The notes beneath the pieces are model-generated. The model was given only the letters and a program-made list of their open reading frames with translations, did no database searches and was not told the origin of the DNA. A stretch of DNA of 64,000 nucleotides, from contig CP019636.1 in the NCBI GenBank assembly GCA_002163975.1, forward strand, positions 2,827,001 to 2,891,000, in the 5' to 3' direction. The position numbers and the translations under genes were made by a program. This DNA comes from Nostocales cyanobacterium HT-58-2 (GTDB lineage Bacteria; Cyanobacteriota; Cyanobacteriia; Cyanobacteriales; Nostocaceae). Shown here piece after piece: positions 9,793 to 17,921 of this stretch. Numbering within the stretch: the first letter of the stretch is position 1; every line of letters begins with the position of its first letter.

Positions 9793-10352
9793 GGTGTTCC
9801 TTGGGCCTTTGCAATGTAACTGTAGAGCGTTGGCTTAGAAATTCCCATGATTCGGCAGATTTCTTCAATGGTGTACTGACGCTCGTTGTAGAGCTTGATA
9901 GCCAATTGACGCTTTGGCGCATCTAATGCTTTAGGTCTTCCTCCCTTGCGCCCCCGCGCTCTAGCTGCTGTCAATCCGGCTTGTGTACGTTCTCGAATCA
10001 GGTTGCGCTCAAATTCTGCTAGTGCGCCAAACAGATGGAAGATTAATTTACCACTGGTTGAGGTAGTAGCTAGAGCCTCAGTTAAGCTGTGCAATTCGAT
10101 ACCGCGCTCAGATAAGGTTTCCACCATTTGGATTAAATCTTTTAAGGAGCGTCCCAAACGATCTAATCGCCATACTACCAATACGTCTCCTGCACGGGCT
10201 GCCTCTAAAGCCTTTGTTAATCCTGGACGGGCTACTCCTGCTCCGCTAAGTCTATCCTCATAAATCCGACTACATCCCGCCTGCTTTAGGGCATCTTTTT
10301 GCAGGTTTAGATTCTGGTCGTCAGTGGAGACACGGGCATAGCCAATCAGCAT
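9789..10352 (-). CDS. Serine resolvase/invertase (copy 1)
   Basis: A 187-residue small serine recombinase with the catalytic Ser9 in YARVSTDDQ, the Arg-rich LDRLGRSLKDL motif and a C-terminal helix-turn-helix (TIEEICRIMGISKPTLY). It probably resolves cointegrates made by TniA/TniB. The stop overlaps the tniA start as ATGA. The sequence is identical to the copy at 50122-50685. Confidence 0.92.
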   Translation of the reverse strand: MLIGYARVSTDDQNLNLQKDALKQAGCSRIYEDRLSGAGVARPGLTKALEAARAGDVLVVWRLDRLGRSLKDLIQMVETLSERGIELHSLTEALATTSTSGKLIFHLFGALAEFERNLIRERTQAGLTAARARGRKGGRPKALDAPKRQLAIKLYNERQYTIEEICRIMGISKPTLYSYIAKAQGTP

Positions 10353-10671
10353 TTAGAAGTTAGCTTTAGTTAAGAAACTCATTGCTTATGATTATATCTT
10401 GCCATAGATTATTTAACTGAGTTTTTTAACCAAAAATTAACTGTCTTTGGCGGTGGTCGCAAGCAAAACTTCTTGGTCAAGAAAAGGGTGGTTTTCTTTA
10501 CTTATAGTTGTAATTAATTCTGGCTCAAATTTCTTATTGCTGGCTGGTTGCAGTTAATTCTGTCCCAGTTGTAGATAATCCTGGCTCAATTCACCAACAT
10601 AGTTGCAATTAATTCTGGCTCAGAATGATCATTATTGCTGGTCGGAGCGTTTCTTATTGCTGGCTCCTACA

Positions 10672-10758
10672 AGTAGTGACCTGTGTGTACCAATGCAGAG
10701 CATTGTTGAAAAATGTTGCAGAAGCTGCAATCACGAAGACAATAATTTCTATGCTCAT
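10672..10758 (-). pseudogene. 5' stub of a membrane-protein gene interrupted by the transposon
   Basis: From the ATG at 10758 (upstream GGAAA) 29 codons run to the exact edge of transposon copy 1. They encode a hydrophobic helix (IIVFVIAASATFF) and then NNALHWYTQV. This looks like the start of a small integral membrane protein. Its 3' part was not found beside either transposon copy. It lies just downstream of the marR-like gene on the same strand, so it may have been that regulator's target. Confidence 0.5.
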
Positions 10759-10900
10759 GATGTTTGTATTTCCTATATTACTTATGAATGCAAATCAATT
10801 AATGGCTTCTGAGGTAATAGGAATACTTACCAAGCCTCATCAGTCAAGAACATCTGCTGTCTGCTGGAATCATATTCATATAACCCCAAACAAACTTGCG

Positions 10901-11467
10901 TTAATTGTCAACATCTTTGGCTGTCATTGATTTCCATGAAGCATTGCTCGTCGCAACACGCTTTAGCAGTCCATTGAGAGTCTGTTGTTCTTCTAGTGTT
11001 AAGGCAGCGAAGAATTGTTTTGCTACTTCAATCGATACGTGTTCTGCTTGTTGGAGTCGTTGCTCGCCAGCCTTTAAAAGATGAACTTCATAGGCTCGCC
11101 GATCGCTCGGATGAGGTCGTCGTTCAATTAAGCCCTGCTCTTCTAGGTCATTGAGCAAAGTAACCATGCTAGCTTTATCAACACGAAGTTTGTCACCTAG
11201 TCGTGCTTGAACCATTGCACCTTCACTAGCTAGTAATTGGAGGATACCAACCTGGAGCGGACGCAGATTTAAGGGAGTCATAGCACGGGCATAAAACTGT
11301 GCGCCAAGTTCAGTCACCCAGTGAAGTACAAAGCCTGTCCAGTGACTCAGACATTCTGGCAAAGGCTCCCAGTCTAGATCGTGTTCACTAAAAGTATGCG
11401 GATTAACTGATGGGCTTTCCCGCTTTGGTACTTCAGCAGATTGCTTGGAGGATATTCGTCTCTTCAT
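10901..11467 (-). CDS. MarR-family transcriptional regulator
   Basis: A 188-residue winged-helix protein. The MarR core spans about residues 45-175, with the recognition helix region RLGDKLRVDKASMVTLLNDLEEQGLIERRPHPSDRRAYEVHL, shown here as the classic LIER-P-DRRA wing. It has an N-terminal polar extension of about 35 residues. Twin operator-like sites lie immediately upstream, suggesting autoregulation. The downstream gene in the same direction is cut by transposon copy 1. Confidence 0.88.
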   Translation of the reverse strand: MKRRISSKQSAEVPKRESPSVNPHTFSEHDLDWEPLPECLSHWTGFVLHWVTELGAQFYARAMTPLNLRPLQVGILQLLASEGAMVQARLGDKLRVDKASMVTLLNDLEEQGLIERRPHPSDRRAYEVHLLKAGEQRLQQAEHVSIEVAKQFFAALTLEEQQTLNGLLKRVATSNASWKSMTAKDVDN

Positions 11468-11479
11468 AGAACTAAAAAC

Positions 11480-11525
11480 GCTTGTTCAAACAAACGTTAG
11501 CACAAAAAACGTTTATTTAACAAAC
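11480..11525 (-). promoter_or_regulatory. Paired MarR operator candidates
   Basis: Two imperfect palindromes sit in the 60 bp before the marR-like start: GCTTGTTCAAACAAAC (11480-11495) and GTTTATTTAACAAAC (11511-11525). They share the form GTTTGTT-AA-AAAC and are spaced 31 bp apart (three helical turns), as expected for cooperative binding of two MarR dimers. Confidence 0.5.
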
Positions 11526-11676
11526 TACTTGCAGTTCACCATACCAATTTAGGAAAAATATATTCTCAGGAATCTTTAAGCTGCGGCCGCATTGGGGACA
11601 AGTTAAAAGTAAGAAAATTTTGTCAATACCTCTTTGAGCATAAATATATCTGCATCAGAATGATAATAGTATATCA

Positions 11677-11711
11677 GGGGAAAGAGGCGAGCGTCGCTCG
11701 CCTCCTTCCCC
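11677..11711. terminator. Strong GC-rich hairpin
   Basis: GGGGAA...GAGGCGAGCG is followed by CGCTCGCCTC...TTCCCC, forming a stem of about 16 bp with a minimal loop. No clear T-run follows on the plus strand. It stands in an otherwise gene-free stretch (11526-11875) and may be a dispersed palindrome rather than a true terminator. Confidence 0.45.
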
Positions 11712-11875
11712 AACCTTATTTTTGATTATCATTATCTTACTGGTCTTCTAGGATGATTTGCTCACAAAAAAATTATGTGAAACTCAGTTAAGACAAATAA
11801 TTGAGCGATTGTAAAAAACCGTGAGCAGCAGCCGTAAAACGCTCTCATGATCATGCCAAAAAGAAGCAACGACCG

Positions 11876-11959
11876 ATGGTGGAAGACGAAGTAATTGCCA
11901 AGCAACTCAAACAGTTACTGATACCTGCCATAACATCACAAGAAAATTACTACCGCTAA
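11876..11959 (+). pseudogene. N-terminal remnant of an IS4-type transposase
   Basis: ATG plus 26 codons encode MVEDEVIAKQLKQLLIPAI and then TSQENYYR, the start typical of a cyanobacterial IS4-like transposase. The frame continues as TAA CTG GGG TAG, where relatives have Gln-Leu-Gly-Leu. Point mutations have therefore closed it, and the group II intron end begins a few bases later. Confidence 0.5.
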
Positions 11960-11970
11960 CTGGGGTAGCA

Positions 11971-12224
11971 GTTAGGTCGAGGGGAAGTATTATCTTCCGC
12001 CTCTCCCAATTAGAACTGGACGTGCGCTTTTAGGTGCATCCGGCTCCCGACAAACTTATTTGCTTATGTGAACGTATTGATGACAGGATTGATGGATAGC
12101 AAGGAGGTTTTTAAACTTCCAGTTATCGTGATTCCCATTTCAGTGATGAAGATGTATATCTTCACCGTCCGCGAACTTAAGTCCGCAGTGTCCGCAAGTA
12201 TGGTCTTGTTTCTTGAGAGCACCG
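11971..12224 (-). mobile_element. 3' end of a group II intron (domains V-VI and maturase tail)
   Basis: On the minus strand 12013-12046 is a 34-nt domain V: GAGCCGGATGC, a short loop, then GCACGTCCAGTTC, with the AGC triad. A GC-rich domain VI hairpin and a CUCGACCUAACU-type 3' end follow at about 11971. Upstream, 12056-12224 encodes the HNH tail of the intron maturase (CGHCGLKF, HLHH, HQSCH) with one internal stop after HLHH. Everything 5' of this is missing, so the intron is a dead fragment, apparently inserted in the IS4-type remnant. Confidence 0.72.
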
Positions 12225-13115
12225 TTATTCTTGAGGTTTCATACGCTCTAAATCCCGCAGAACAACCAGAGCATTTTCATCTTTAAAGGTGAAATACTCG
12301 GTCAGGTGACCAAGAGGATAATGAAAGTTCCGGTAGCGATATTTGAAATACTTTTCAACATTCCCCCGGTGTGACCAGGTTCCCAAAACCTCAATTTTGA
12401 TATTCGTAAAATGCGATCGCAAATCGCCCTGCACTTCCTTCACCCGTTCTTCCACAGCACGTGTCGTGATGCCAATTTTATATAATATCTGTCCATCTGC
12501 TTCTATTCTCAGAAAGTACAGGGTGTGGAGGAAAATTCTTCTTAAGTGAGCGCGATAAATCTGTGAGTCCGTAAACAATTCAGAAAAGGTGGAAAGACCC
12601 AAGAGTTTTGCACGTTCAGCTTTCTGTTCCAGTTCAGATAACTTCTGGAGCAGCAGGGGATGTTGCACTTCATTAAACTTCCTCAACGATAATACGCCCA
12701 GCGGAATTTTCCCCAGCGGAGTAAATTCATAGCGTTGATACCCAAAATGCTGACTTTCTTGCAGTAACTCCTGATAAATAAAACGTGCCGGAACAACGTA
12801 CTGTGGAATACCATAATTCTTCGCCCCATACTCCCGCCATAATCCTTTCAACTGCTCAATCTCTTTCTCAGAAAGGTCCAGATTGAAGATGTCATAAAGC
12901 GGTAAGATTGGCAATTCTTTGTAAGGGCGCTCAACAGAACGGCAGGTTTGTGTCGTATGAGCAAAATGATGTTCTTTAACAGTGCCTTTTTTGGCGGTCA
13001 AAGCCCCTTGACAATAAGGACATTTTACCGCTGTTTTGCCTTTCGGCACATCTTCAATCGAGATGAGCGCTCCATCCGCGCTGACACCGTACCGCAGCCA
13101 CATCCGTTCAATCAA
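12225..13115 (-). CDS. Zinc-ribbon and GIY-YIG/T5orf172-type protein
   Basis: A 296-residue protein (TTG at 13115; the ATG at 13103 is a better start). The N-terminus has a CoiA-like motif, with CPYC about 15 residues before HHFAH. The C-terminus (about residues 205-285) resembles the GIY-YIG relative T5orf172: LYKIGITTRAVEERV and then a Glu-containing NVEKYFKYRYRNFHYPLG segment. A CoiA-type start plus a GIY-YIG end suggests a nuclease acting on foreign DNA, but function is unproven. The group II intron tail directly abuts its 3' end. Confidence 0.65.
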   Translation of the reverse strand: MIERMWLRYGVSADGALISIEDVPKGKTAVKCPYCQGALTAKKGTVKEHHFAHTTQTCRSVERPYKELPILPLYDIFNLDLSEKEIEQLKGLWREYGAKNYGIPQYVVPARFIYQELLQESQHFGYQRYEFTPLGKIPLGVLSLRKFNEVQHPLLLQKLSELEQKAERAKLLGLSTFSELFTDSQIYRAHLRRIFLHTLYFLRIEADGQILYKIGITTRAVEERVKEVQGDLRSHFTNIKIEVLGTWSHRGNVEKYFKYRYRNFHYPLGHLTEYFTFKDENALVVLRDLERMKPQE

Positions 13116-13225
13116 TCGACTTTTGGGAGACAGACCCTAATATAGCAATTCGTTGAGGAGTTGTGAAATAACTTGTTGAGGCAAGAAACAGGAAACAAAG
13201 AGTTGCAAATATGCTATTTAACTTA

Positions 13226-13263
13226 AATACAATTTAAGTTTTGTACAAAAGTTAAATTGTATT
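13226..13263. promoter_or_regulatory. 38-bp palindrome upstream of parA (operator or partition site)
   Basis: AATACAATTTAA and TTAAATTGTATT are 12-bp inverted arms around a 14-bp centre GTTTTGTACAAAAG, which is itself palindromic except for its outer pair. A further CTTTTGTAC half-site follows at 13269-13278. It lies 73 bp before the likely parA start, the usual place for a ParA autorepression operator or a plasmid centromere. Confidence 0.55.
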
Positions 13264-13335
13264 ATTGTGCTTTTGTACTATAGTATATTAATATATTGCT
13301 AACATGATATTTTAGTAATTTTGCACAATTGCTTT

Positions 13336-14190
13336 ATGCCAAATCCGCCAACAGTCGTCTCCTTGGGCTTGGCTGGAGGTCAGGGGAAGTCTACAGTAGC
13401 CTTGATGCTAGGGAGGTATTTGGGGCGCTTAGGAATTCCCGTTTTGTTTGTGGATTGCGACCCTCAATCTAGCTTGACCAGTTTCTTAGGGGTACAAGTG
13501 CAGCCTAATACCCCAACATTACTGGAAGTTTTGACACAACCAGAAGAGAAAACAAAAATCATCGATGCGATCGCGCCCGTACCAGACGTTAAACTAGGCG
13601 ACCGTACCATTAACAATACCAACCTGTTCTTAATTCCTTCCGATGATGCATTAGAGAGTGCTAACTATAAATTGGCTTCCAGTGGCTTAAGTCTATTTAT
13701 TCTAAGAAATCGCCTGCAACCTATTGTGAGTAATTTTGGCATGGCAATTGTAGACCCACCCCCGGAACGTTCACATTTAGCCCAGACTTCCTTGGGTGCT
13801 GGTGATAGGTGGATAATTCCAGCAGAGTCAAACGTCAAGGGGGTTCAATCGCTGTTGCGAACTTTAGAATTAATCAAAGAATTTAAAACCGCCCTACCTT
13901 ATGGTGAACTACTGGGTGTAGTCCCTTTTCGCGCTCGCTGGACTGGTTTGCATCCAACAAACGCTACTAAAACAAGCATGGATACCATGCGGCAGTTGGT
14001 AGGTTCAGGATTGATGTTGCCGCATATTTTGGAATCGGATGTATTCAAAAATGCCATCAACCAACGGGTTGCGCCAACAGATTTGGGACAGCCAAATCTA
14101 GAATATGCAATTCATGTCTTAGCTCAACGACTCAAGCCAATTTTGCCAAAAGAATATGCCAAATTGATTCCATCAGAGACAGTATCATAA
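13336..14190 (+). CDS. parA: ParA-family partition ATPase
   Basis: A deviant-Walker ATPase of 284 residues. The first motif GLAGGQGKST supplies the P-loop, and VDCDPQSSLT and the VDPPPE motif follow. I take the ATG at 13336; the frame is open to a TTG at 13321. Such proteins move plasmid or chromosomal DNA along the nucleoid. The next gene, 20 bp downstream, is a small basic partner, making a two-gene partition locus of plasmid type. This supports a plasmid origin for part of the island. Confidence 0.85.
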   Translation: MPNPPTVVSLGLAGGQGKSTVALMLGRYLGRLGIPVLFVDCDPQSSLTSFLGVQVQPNTPTLLEVLTQPEEKTKIIDAIAPVPDVKLGDRTINNTNLFLIPSDDALESANYKLASSGLSLFILRNRLQPIVSNFGMAIVDPPPERSHLAQTSLGAGDRWIIPAESNVKGVQSLLRTLELIKEFKTALPYGELLGVVPFRARWTGLHPTNATKTSMDTMRQLVGSGLMLPHILESDVFKNAINQRVAPTDLGQPNLEYAIHVLAQRLKPILPKEYAKLIPSETVS

Positions 14191-14210
14191 ATTTTACTAA
14201 AGGCAAAAAC

Positions 14211-14636
14211 ATGAATATTTTAGACGAAATCAGAAATAGAGCTAATCAACCAACAGTTGCACTACGACAAGATGTGTTGGCTCCACAACAGCAGGATTCT
14301 GTGACACCTGAAGTTAATGTTCCATCCACTGCTGATAGTTCCATTTCTGAACTTACACGATTAGAAGAGCAACTAGCGAACTTTCCTGAAATTGCACCTA
14401 GAGTACCTGTACGTTTGGAAGTGGCAATTAAGCAAAAACTCGATGAATTATGCAACCAGGAAAAAATAACAATTGAAACCCTCTTGGAAGCTTTTTATGT
14501 CACCTGCAAAGAAAAAGATACAGTCATGAAACAAGTCCTAAAAGAAGCCAAAAAACGGCTCTCAAGCCGCAAAGAAGCAGGTAATATTCGCTCTAGCATC
14601 ACTCGTTTAGCTAACTTGACCAAGAAACTAAAGTAG
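14211..14636 (+). CDS. ParB-like small partition partner
   Basis: A 141-residue protein following parA by 20 bp. The first ~60 residues are polar and Gln/Thr-rich. The centre (VPVRLEVAIKQKLDELCNQEKITIETLLEAF) resembles a ribbon-helix-helix DNA-binding unit, and the last 40 residues are strongly basic (KEAKKRLSSRKEAG). Position and charge suggest the centromere-binding partner of ParA, with the palindrome before parA a likely site. It is not a classical ParB. Confidence 0.6.
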   Translation: MNILDEIRNRANQPTVALRQDVLAPQQQDSVTPEVNVPSTADSSISELTRLEEQLANFPEIAPRVPVRLEVAIKQKLDELCNQEKITIETLLEAFYVTCKEKDTVMKQVLKEAKKRLSSRKEAGNIRSSITRLANLTKKLK

Positions 14637-14679
14637 CATTCAATAGATTTGTATTAGAAAACCAACTTGTCATCAATTC

Positions 14680-14902
14680 TTAGTCTCTTTCTTTTCGCAT
14701 TTGATGAACGATTTCATCAATATCCGGTTCAAAGGGTTGACCACTACGCCGTTGCTGAATGGCTTGAGCATTGGCTAAAATTGTTGAACGTAAGTTTTGC
14801 CAATTGGATTGATGTGTTAATTTTTAGTTTAATAACTCTCGTTCTTCAGGAGACAAAGCTTTGATTGCATTGGCTAAAGATTCGACAAGCTGAATATTTA
14901 TA
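14680..14902 (-). pseudogene. Small antitoxin-like gene with an in-frame stop
   Basis: The minus-strand frame reads NIQLVESLANAIKALSPEER, ELLN, a stop codon, then KLTHQSNWQNLRSTILANAQA and RSGQPFEPDIDEIVHQMRKERD before TAA at 14680. The composition (LSPEE motif, basic tail) matches short cyanobacterial antitoxin-like proteins. One TAA in the middle and no clear start make it a pseudogene. Confidence 0.5.
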
Positions 14903-14978
14903 GACGTTCCCTATCCTGTTATCGAAGCCAAAGAAGTGAATATCCTTTGCTTTTAAAGCAATCCTAACATTTTTCCAC

Positions 14979-15206
14979 CTACTCCACACCACCACATAAT
15001 TCAGCTACAGTCTGGAAATACTTACGCAGATACACCGCATCATCACCAGTAAAAAACAGGCTTGACAAGTTTCCTTCTTCATCAGAAGAAAGCAAATAAA
15101 TTCTCACACCCAATTCATCACCTTTGACAACATAACTCTTCTTTGCTTCTAAATAAACATAAGCAATAGCATTCAAATTGATAATCTTATTCCCAACTTT
15201 CAACAT
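14979..15206 (-). CDS. Small conserved hypothetical protein, paralogue 1
   Basis: A 75-residue protein starting MLKVGNKIINLNAIAYV. It is about 80% identical over most of its length to the 88-residue product at 26256-26522. It carries a predicted beta-rich fold (KSYVVKGDELGVRIYL) and ends in a helix (DAVYLRKYFQTVAEL). In both places the partner upstream on the same strand belongs to the same 127-residue family (here only a remnant), so the two form a duplicated two-gene cassette of unknown role. Confidence 0.6.
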   Translation of the reverse strand: MLKVGNKIINLNAIAYVYLEAKKSYVVKGDELGVRIYLLSSDEEGNLSSLFFTGDDAVYLRKYFQTVAELCGGVE

Positions 15207-15327
15207 AATTTCACCTCACTTTAATACCGCTGAATTTTGATTTTGTAGTCCGCGCAGGTGGGCTTTGTTTGTATAGCCCCAGGCTTCTAGCCTGTGAGCT
15301 AAAAGAGGTAATGTGAATCTAATATGA

Positions 15328-15460
15328 CTAAAAACTACTAAGAAGAGATATCGCCTTATCAAGATTCACTTTCGCTTGATAAAGAGCCAGTATTTTCTGC
15401 TGCTCCACTCTATACGACAGAGGCATTATTCTTCTTTGTTCAACAGAAACTTTAATCAAT
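15328..15460 (-). pseudogene. 3' remnant of the 127-residue hypothetical gene
   Basis: The last ~44 codons (KVSVEQRRIMPLSYRVEQQK to AISLLSSF) match the end of the intact gene at 26570-26953. The remnant stops exactly where the IS5 inverted repeat begins at 15461. The rest of the gene is not found on the other side of the IS5. A middle piece of another copy is at 23064-23140. Confidence 0.65.
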
Positions 15461-16098
15461 AGACCTCTTGCATAAATAGTGTAAGCATGAAAAAATACAA
15501 GTCAAAAAACAAAGAGCAATGAGCTACGAACAGATCAAAGACCTGCCACCACCAGAATTTAAACGGTTATGTGGAGTGCACATTGCAACATTCGGGAGGA
15601 TGGTAGAAGTCCTAAAGCCAGAACTGGTGAGAACTGGTAAGAAAGGCGGTCAGCCAAAATTAAGTGTGGAAGACCATTTATTGATTGCATGAGAATACTG
15701 GCAAGAATATCGTACTGACTTCCATATCTCGAAAAGTTGGGGTATACATGAATCCACAGTATGCCGGATAGTACCGAAGGTGGAAAATATTTTGATTAAG
15801 TCAGGAGCATTTCGATTACCTGGGAAAAGAGAGTTCTATCAACCAGCATATGAATGGAAAGTATTGGTAGTAGATGTGACTGAAACACCTGTGGAACGTC
15901 CAAAAAAAACAGCGTCACTACTACAGCGCTAAGAAAAAACGTCATACTTTGAAAGCGCAATTGGTAGTTGACCAAGCTAGTGGCAAAATCATCTGTACCG
16001 CCTACGGAACTAGTCGCATTCATGACTTTCGCTTACTGAAAAATACAGAAGTCAGATTTCAGACTTCACAGTTGTGTTTAGCTGACAAAGGGTATCAA

Positions 16099-17767
16099 CT
16101 CTCAAGAAACACATTGCGTTGAGTCAGAAATGGGGATGAGTTCTAAACCAAAAGTCAAAGCTTTTTTCTTGAGGTTATTAACTACCCGCTCTCGATACTG
16201 TTGCTCATAAGCATCAACACCAGGGTCAATAAATTTATCACCAGAAGTCCAAAGGCGATAAAAAATACGTGCTAGCTTGTGAGCAGCAGCAGTAATAGCT
16301 TTGGGAGCGCCGATTTTGGCTTGCATACGACGGTAATAAGCACCTAAAGCCGAGTTACTACGGCAAAGAGTTTGAGCCGCCATCCGGAAAGCGTTGGCAG
16401 CACGACTAACAACAGAGCGAGTTTGAGAGCTTTTGACTTTACCACCAGTCACACGGCTACCAGGGCATAAACCTAACCATGAAGTAAAGTGCTTCACAGT
16501 TGGGAAACGAGTCGGATCTAATCCCAACTCGGACAACAATATCAATACGGTCAAAGCGCCAAAGCCCTGAATTTGAGTAAAATCAACGCCACTAATGCGA
16601 TACAAGTGAGTACGCAGGTCAAATTGAGGCGCATTACCGGGCTGCTTCTTACCTCGGCGTTTAGGTTTGGTTAATGGCTTTTTTGTCACATCAACCCTAT
16701 CAGCAAATGAAGCCAAGCATTGCTCAATTTGGGCATCGACGGCGAGAATCTGTGTCTGGTAAAACTCGTACAGTTGCAATTCCTGTTGTAGGATGAAAAT
16801 CAACTCATCACGATAATCGCCCGTCAAAGCGGCAGCAATCTCTTCACAAGAGGCTTTGATACGCCCATCCTTAAGTGCGGCGAGGGTAAGTGGGTTACGT
16901 TCGCCCCTGACAATGGCTTTGATAATGCTCAAGCCTGTAGTACCTGTAATGTCACTAATCACTCTGTGCAGTTGTAGATTCATCTCGGTCAAGGCTTTTT
17001 GCATTCGTTGTACGTGAACACAAGCACTCTTGATTAAGTTATCTCGTTGTCGAATGTAACTACGCAGGACACAGATTTGGTCATCTGGACGGAATGAACC
17101 GGATAACAAACCATAACTATGTAACTTTTGCAGCCATTGGCAATCTAAAACATCCGTTTTCCGACCAGGTACAGTTTTGACGTAGTGAGCATTTACCAAC
17201 TTGACCTCGAAACCACGGCTTTCTAACACTTGAAACACAGGTATCCAATAGACCCCTGTTGATTCCATTGCCACCGTTTCAATCCCACACTGTTTTAACC
17301 AATCAGCCATTGCATATAGCTCTGCTGTAAAGCAAGCAAAACTATGCACATTCTCGCTATCCCTGTCAACAGGAACACTCACCCAATGTCTATCAGCACC
17401 AATATCAATACCTGCCGCATTCGGGTTAATTACAGGTAGATTTCTTTGCTCTGCGGCAATTGGCTGTTCCTGCTTCTTCATAGGTTTTGACCACAGCGAG
17501 CGCATAGTTTTTGTGTAAGGATGTACCATGCCTGAGTGAGGCTAATAAATCTAATCTCTCAAACGGGATAGTAACGGTCATTACTTCACCAATATTTCTG
17601 CCAAAATCACCCAGAACCAGGCTCACATTCGGGCAAATACTGCACCATTGATAAGACGGTTTTTGCTGTCACGGTACTACTTCAGTGTAATATTTATTAG
17701 CTTTAATACATTCGAGAGGCTGTGTTTCTTCGATATTTTGCTAGTGCGTCGCCGCGCTAGTCGGAGG
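16099..17767 (-). mobile_element. IS110-family element, copy A
   Basis: A 1669-bp element, the same length as copy C (33884-35552), in minus orientation. Its right end (CTTGAGAG) abuts the TCAA duplication in the IS5, and its left end (CCTCCGAC) abuts the left tip of the MITE at 17768. Exact borders are ambiguous within the shared GAG. Confidence 0.88.
16102..17529 (-). CDS. IS110 transposase (DEDD recombinase), copy A
   Basis: A 475-residue IS110-type recombinase. The RuvC-like DEDD residues are at about D42 (GIDIG), E89 (ESTGVYW), D126 and D129 (TDVLD). The C-terminal Transposase_20 domain has the candidate catalytic Ser358 in GLCPGSRVTGGK. This family uses a structured non-coding RNA to pair donor and target. 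The protein is identical to copy C. A second start is possible at Met17. Confidence 0.93.
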   Translation of the reverse strand: MVHPYTKTMRSLWSKPMKKQEQPIAAEQRNLPVINPNAAGIDIGADRHWVSVPVDRDSENVHSFACFTAELYAMADWLKQCGIETVAMESTGVYWIPVFQVLESRGFEVKLVNAHYVKTVPGRKTDVLDCQWLQKLHSYGLLSGSFRPDDQICVLRSYIRQRDNLIKSACVHVQRMQKALTEMNLQLHRVISDITGTTGLSIIKAIVRGERNPLTLAALKDGRIKASCEEIAAALTGDYRDELIFILQQELQLYEFYQTQILAVDAQIEQCLASFADRVDVTKKPLTKPKRRGKKQPGNAPQFDLRTHLYRISGVDFTQIQGFGALTVLILLSELGLDPTRFPTVKHFTSWLGLCPGSRVTGGKVKSSQTRSVVSRAANAFRMAAQTLCRSNSALGAYYRRMQAKIGAPKAITAAAHKLARIFYRLWTSGDKFIDPGVDAYEQQYRERVVNNLKKKALTFGLELIPISDSTQCVS

Positions 17768-17921
17768 CTCACATCTTGCACCAAGAAAAATTGATGATAT
17801 TTTATCACTCAGTATGAAGCCCAAAGTCCTTTATTTAGCGAGAAAAATCAAAAAATAATGTAGCTTTATCACCCATATTTTTAGTTTGTACGGACTTATA
17901 CGGTTAGGTGCAAGATGTGAG
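17768..17921. repeat. 154-bp MITE with IS4-like terminal inverted repeats
   Basis: The ends CTCACATCTTGCACC and GGTGCAAGATGTGAG are the same as the terminal repeats of the full element at 32460-33883. The AT-rich 124-bp centre has no coding capacity. It is flanked on both sides by IS110 copies in opposite orientation, and beyond them by the 4-bp duplication TCAA (16095-16098 and 19592-19595). The MITE therefore inserted in the IS5 first and each tip then received an IS110. Confidence 0.75.

Larger units (their letters stand above)
6963..10671 (-). mobile_element. TniA/TniB-type transposon, copy 1 (tniA frameshifted)
   Basis: The element begins TGTAGGAGCCAGC and ends with its reverse complement. 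The two ends match for about 140 bp with a handful of G/A differences. Each end carries several copies of a degenerate motif GAGCCAGRATTAATTGCAACTA, which look like transposase-binding sites. It is 3709 bp, against 3713 bp for copy 2 (49803-53515), and the difference is a single 4-bp deletion in tniA. Gene order from the right end is resolvase, tniA, tniB, overlapping by a few bases. No TniQ, Cas or cargo gene is present. No 5-bp direct duplication flanks this copy. Confidence 0.9.

Noticed and set aside
6963..10671. Target-site duplication directly around transposon copy 1 or copy 2
   Set aside because: The 5-bp flanks do not match at either copy; the only match is between the outer flank of copy 1 and the left flank of copy 2.
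15796..16023. 75-residue minus-strand ORF inside the IS5
   Set aside because: Antisense to the IS5 transposase, no family resemblance.
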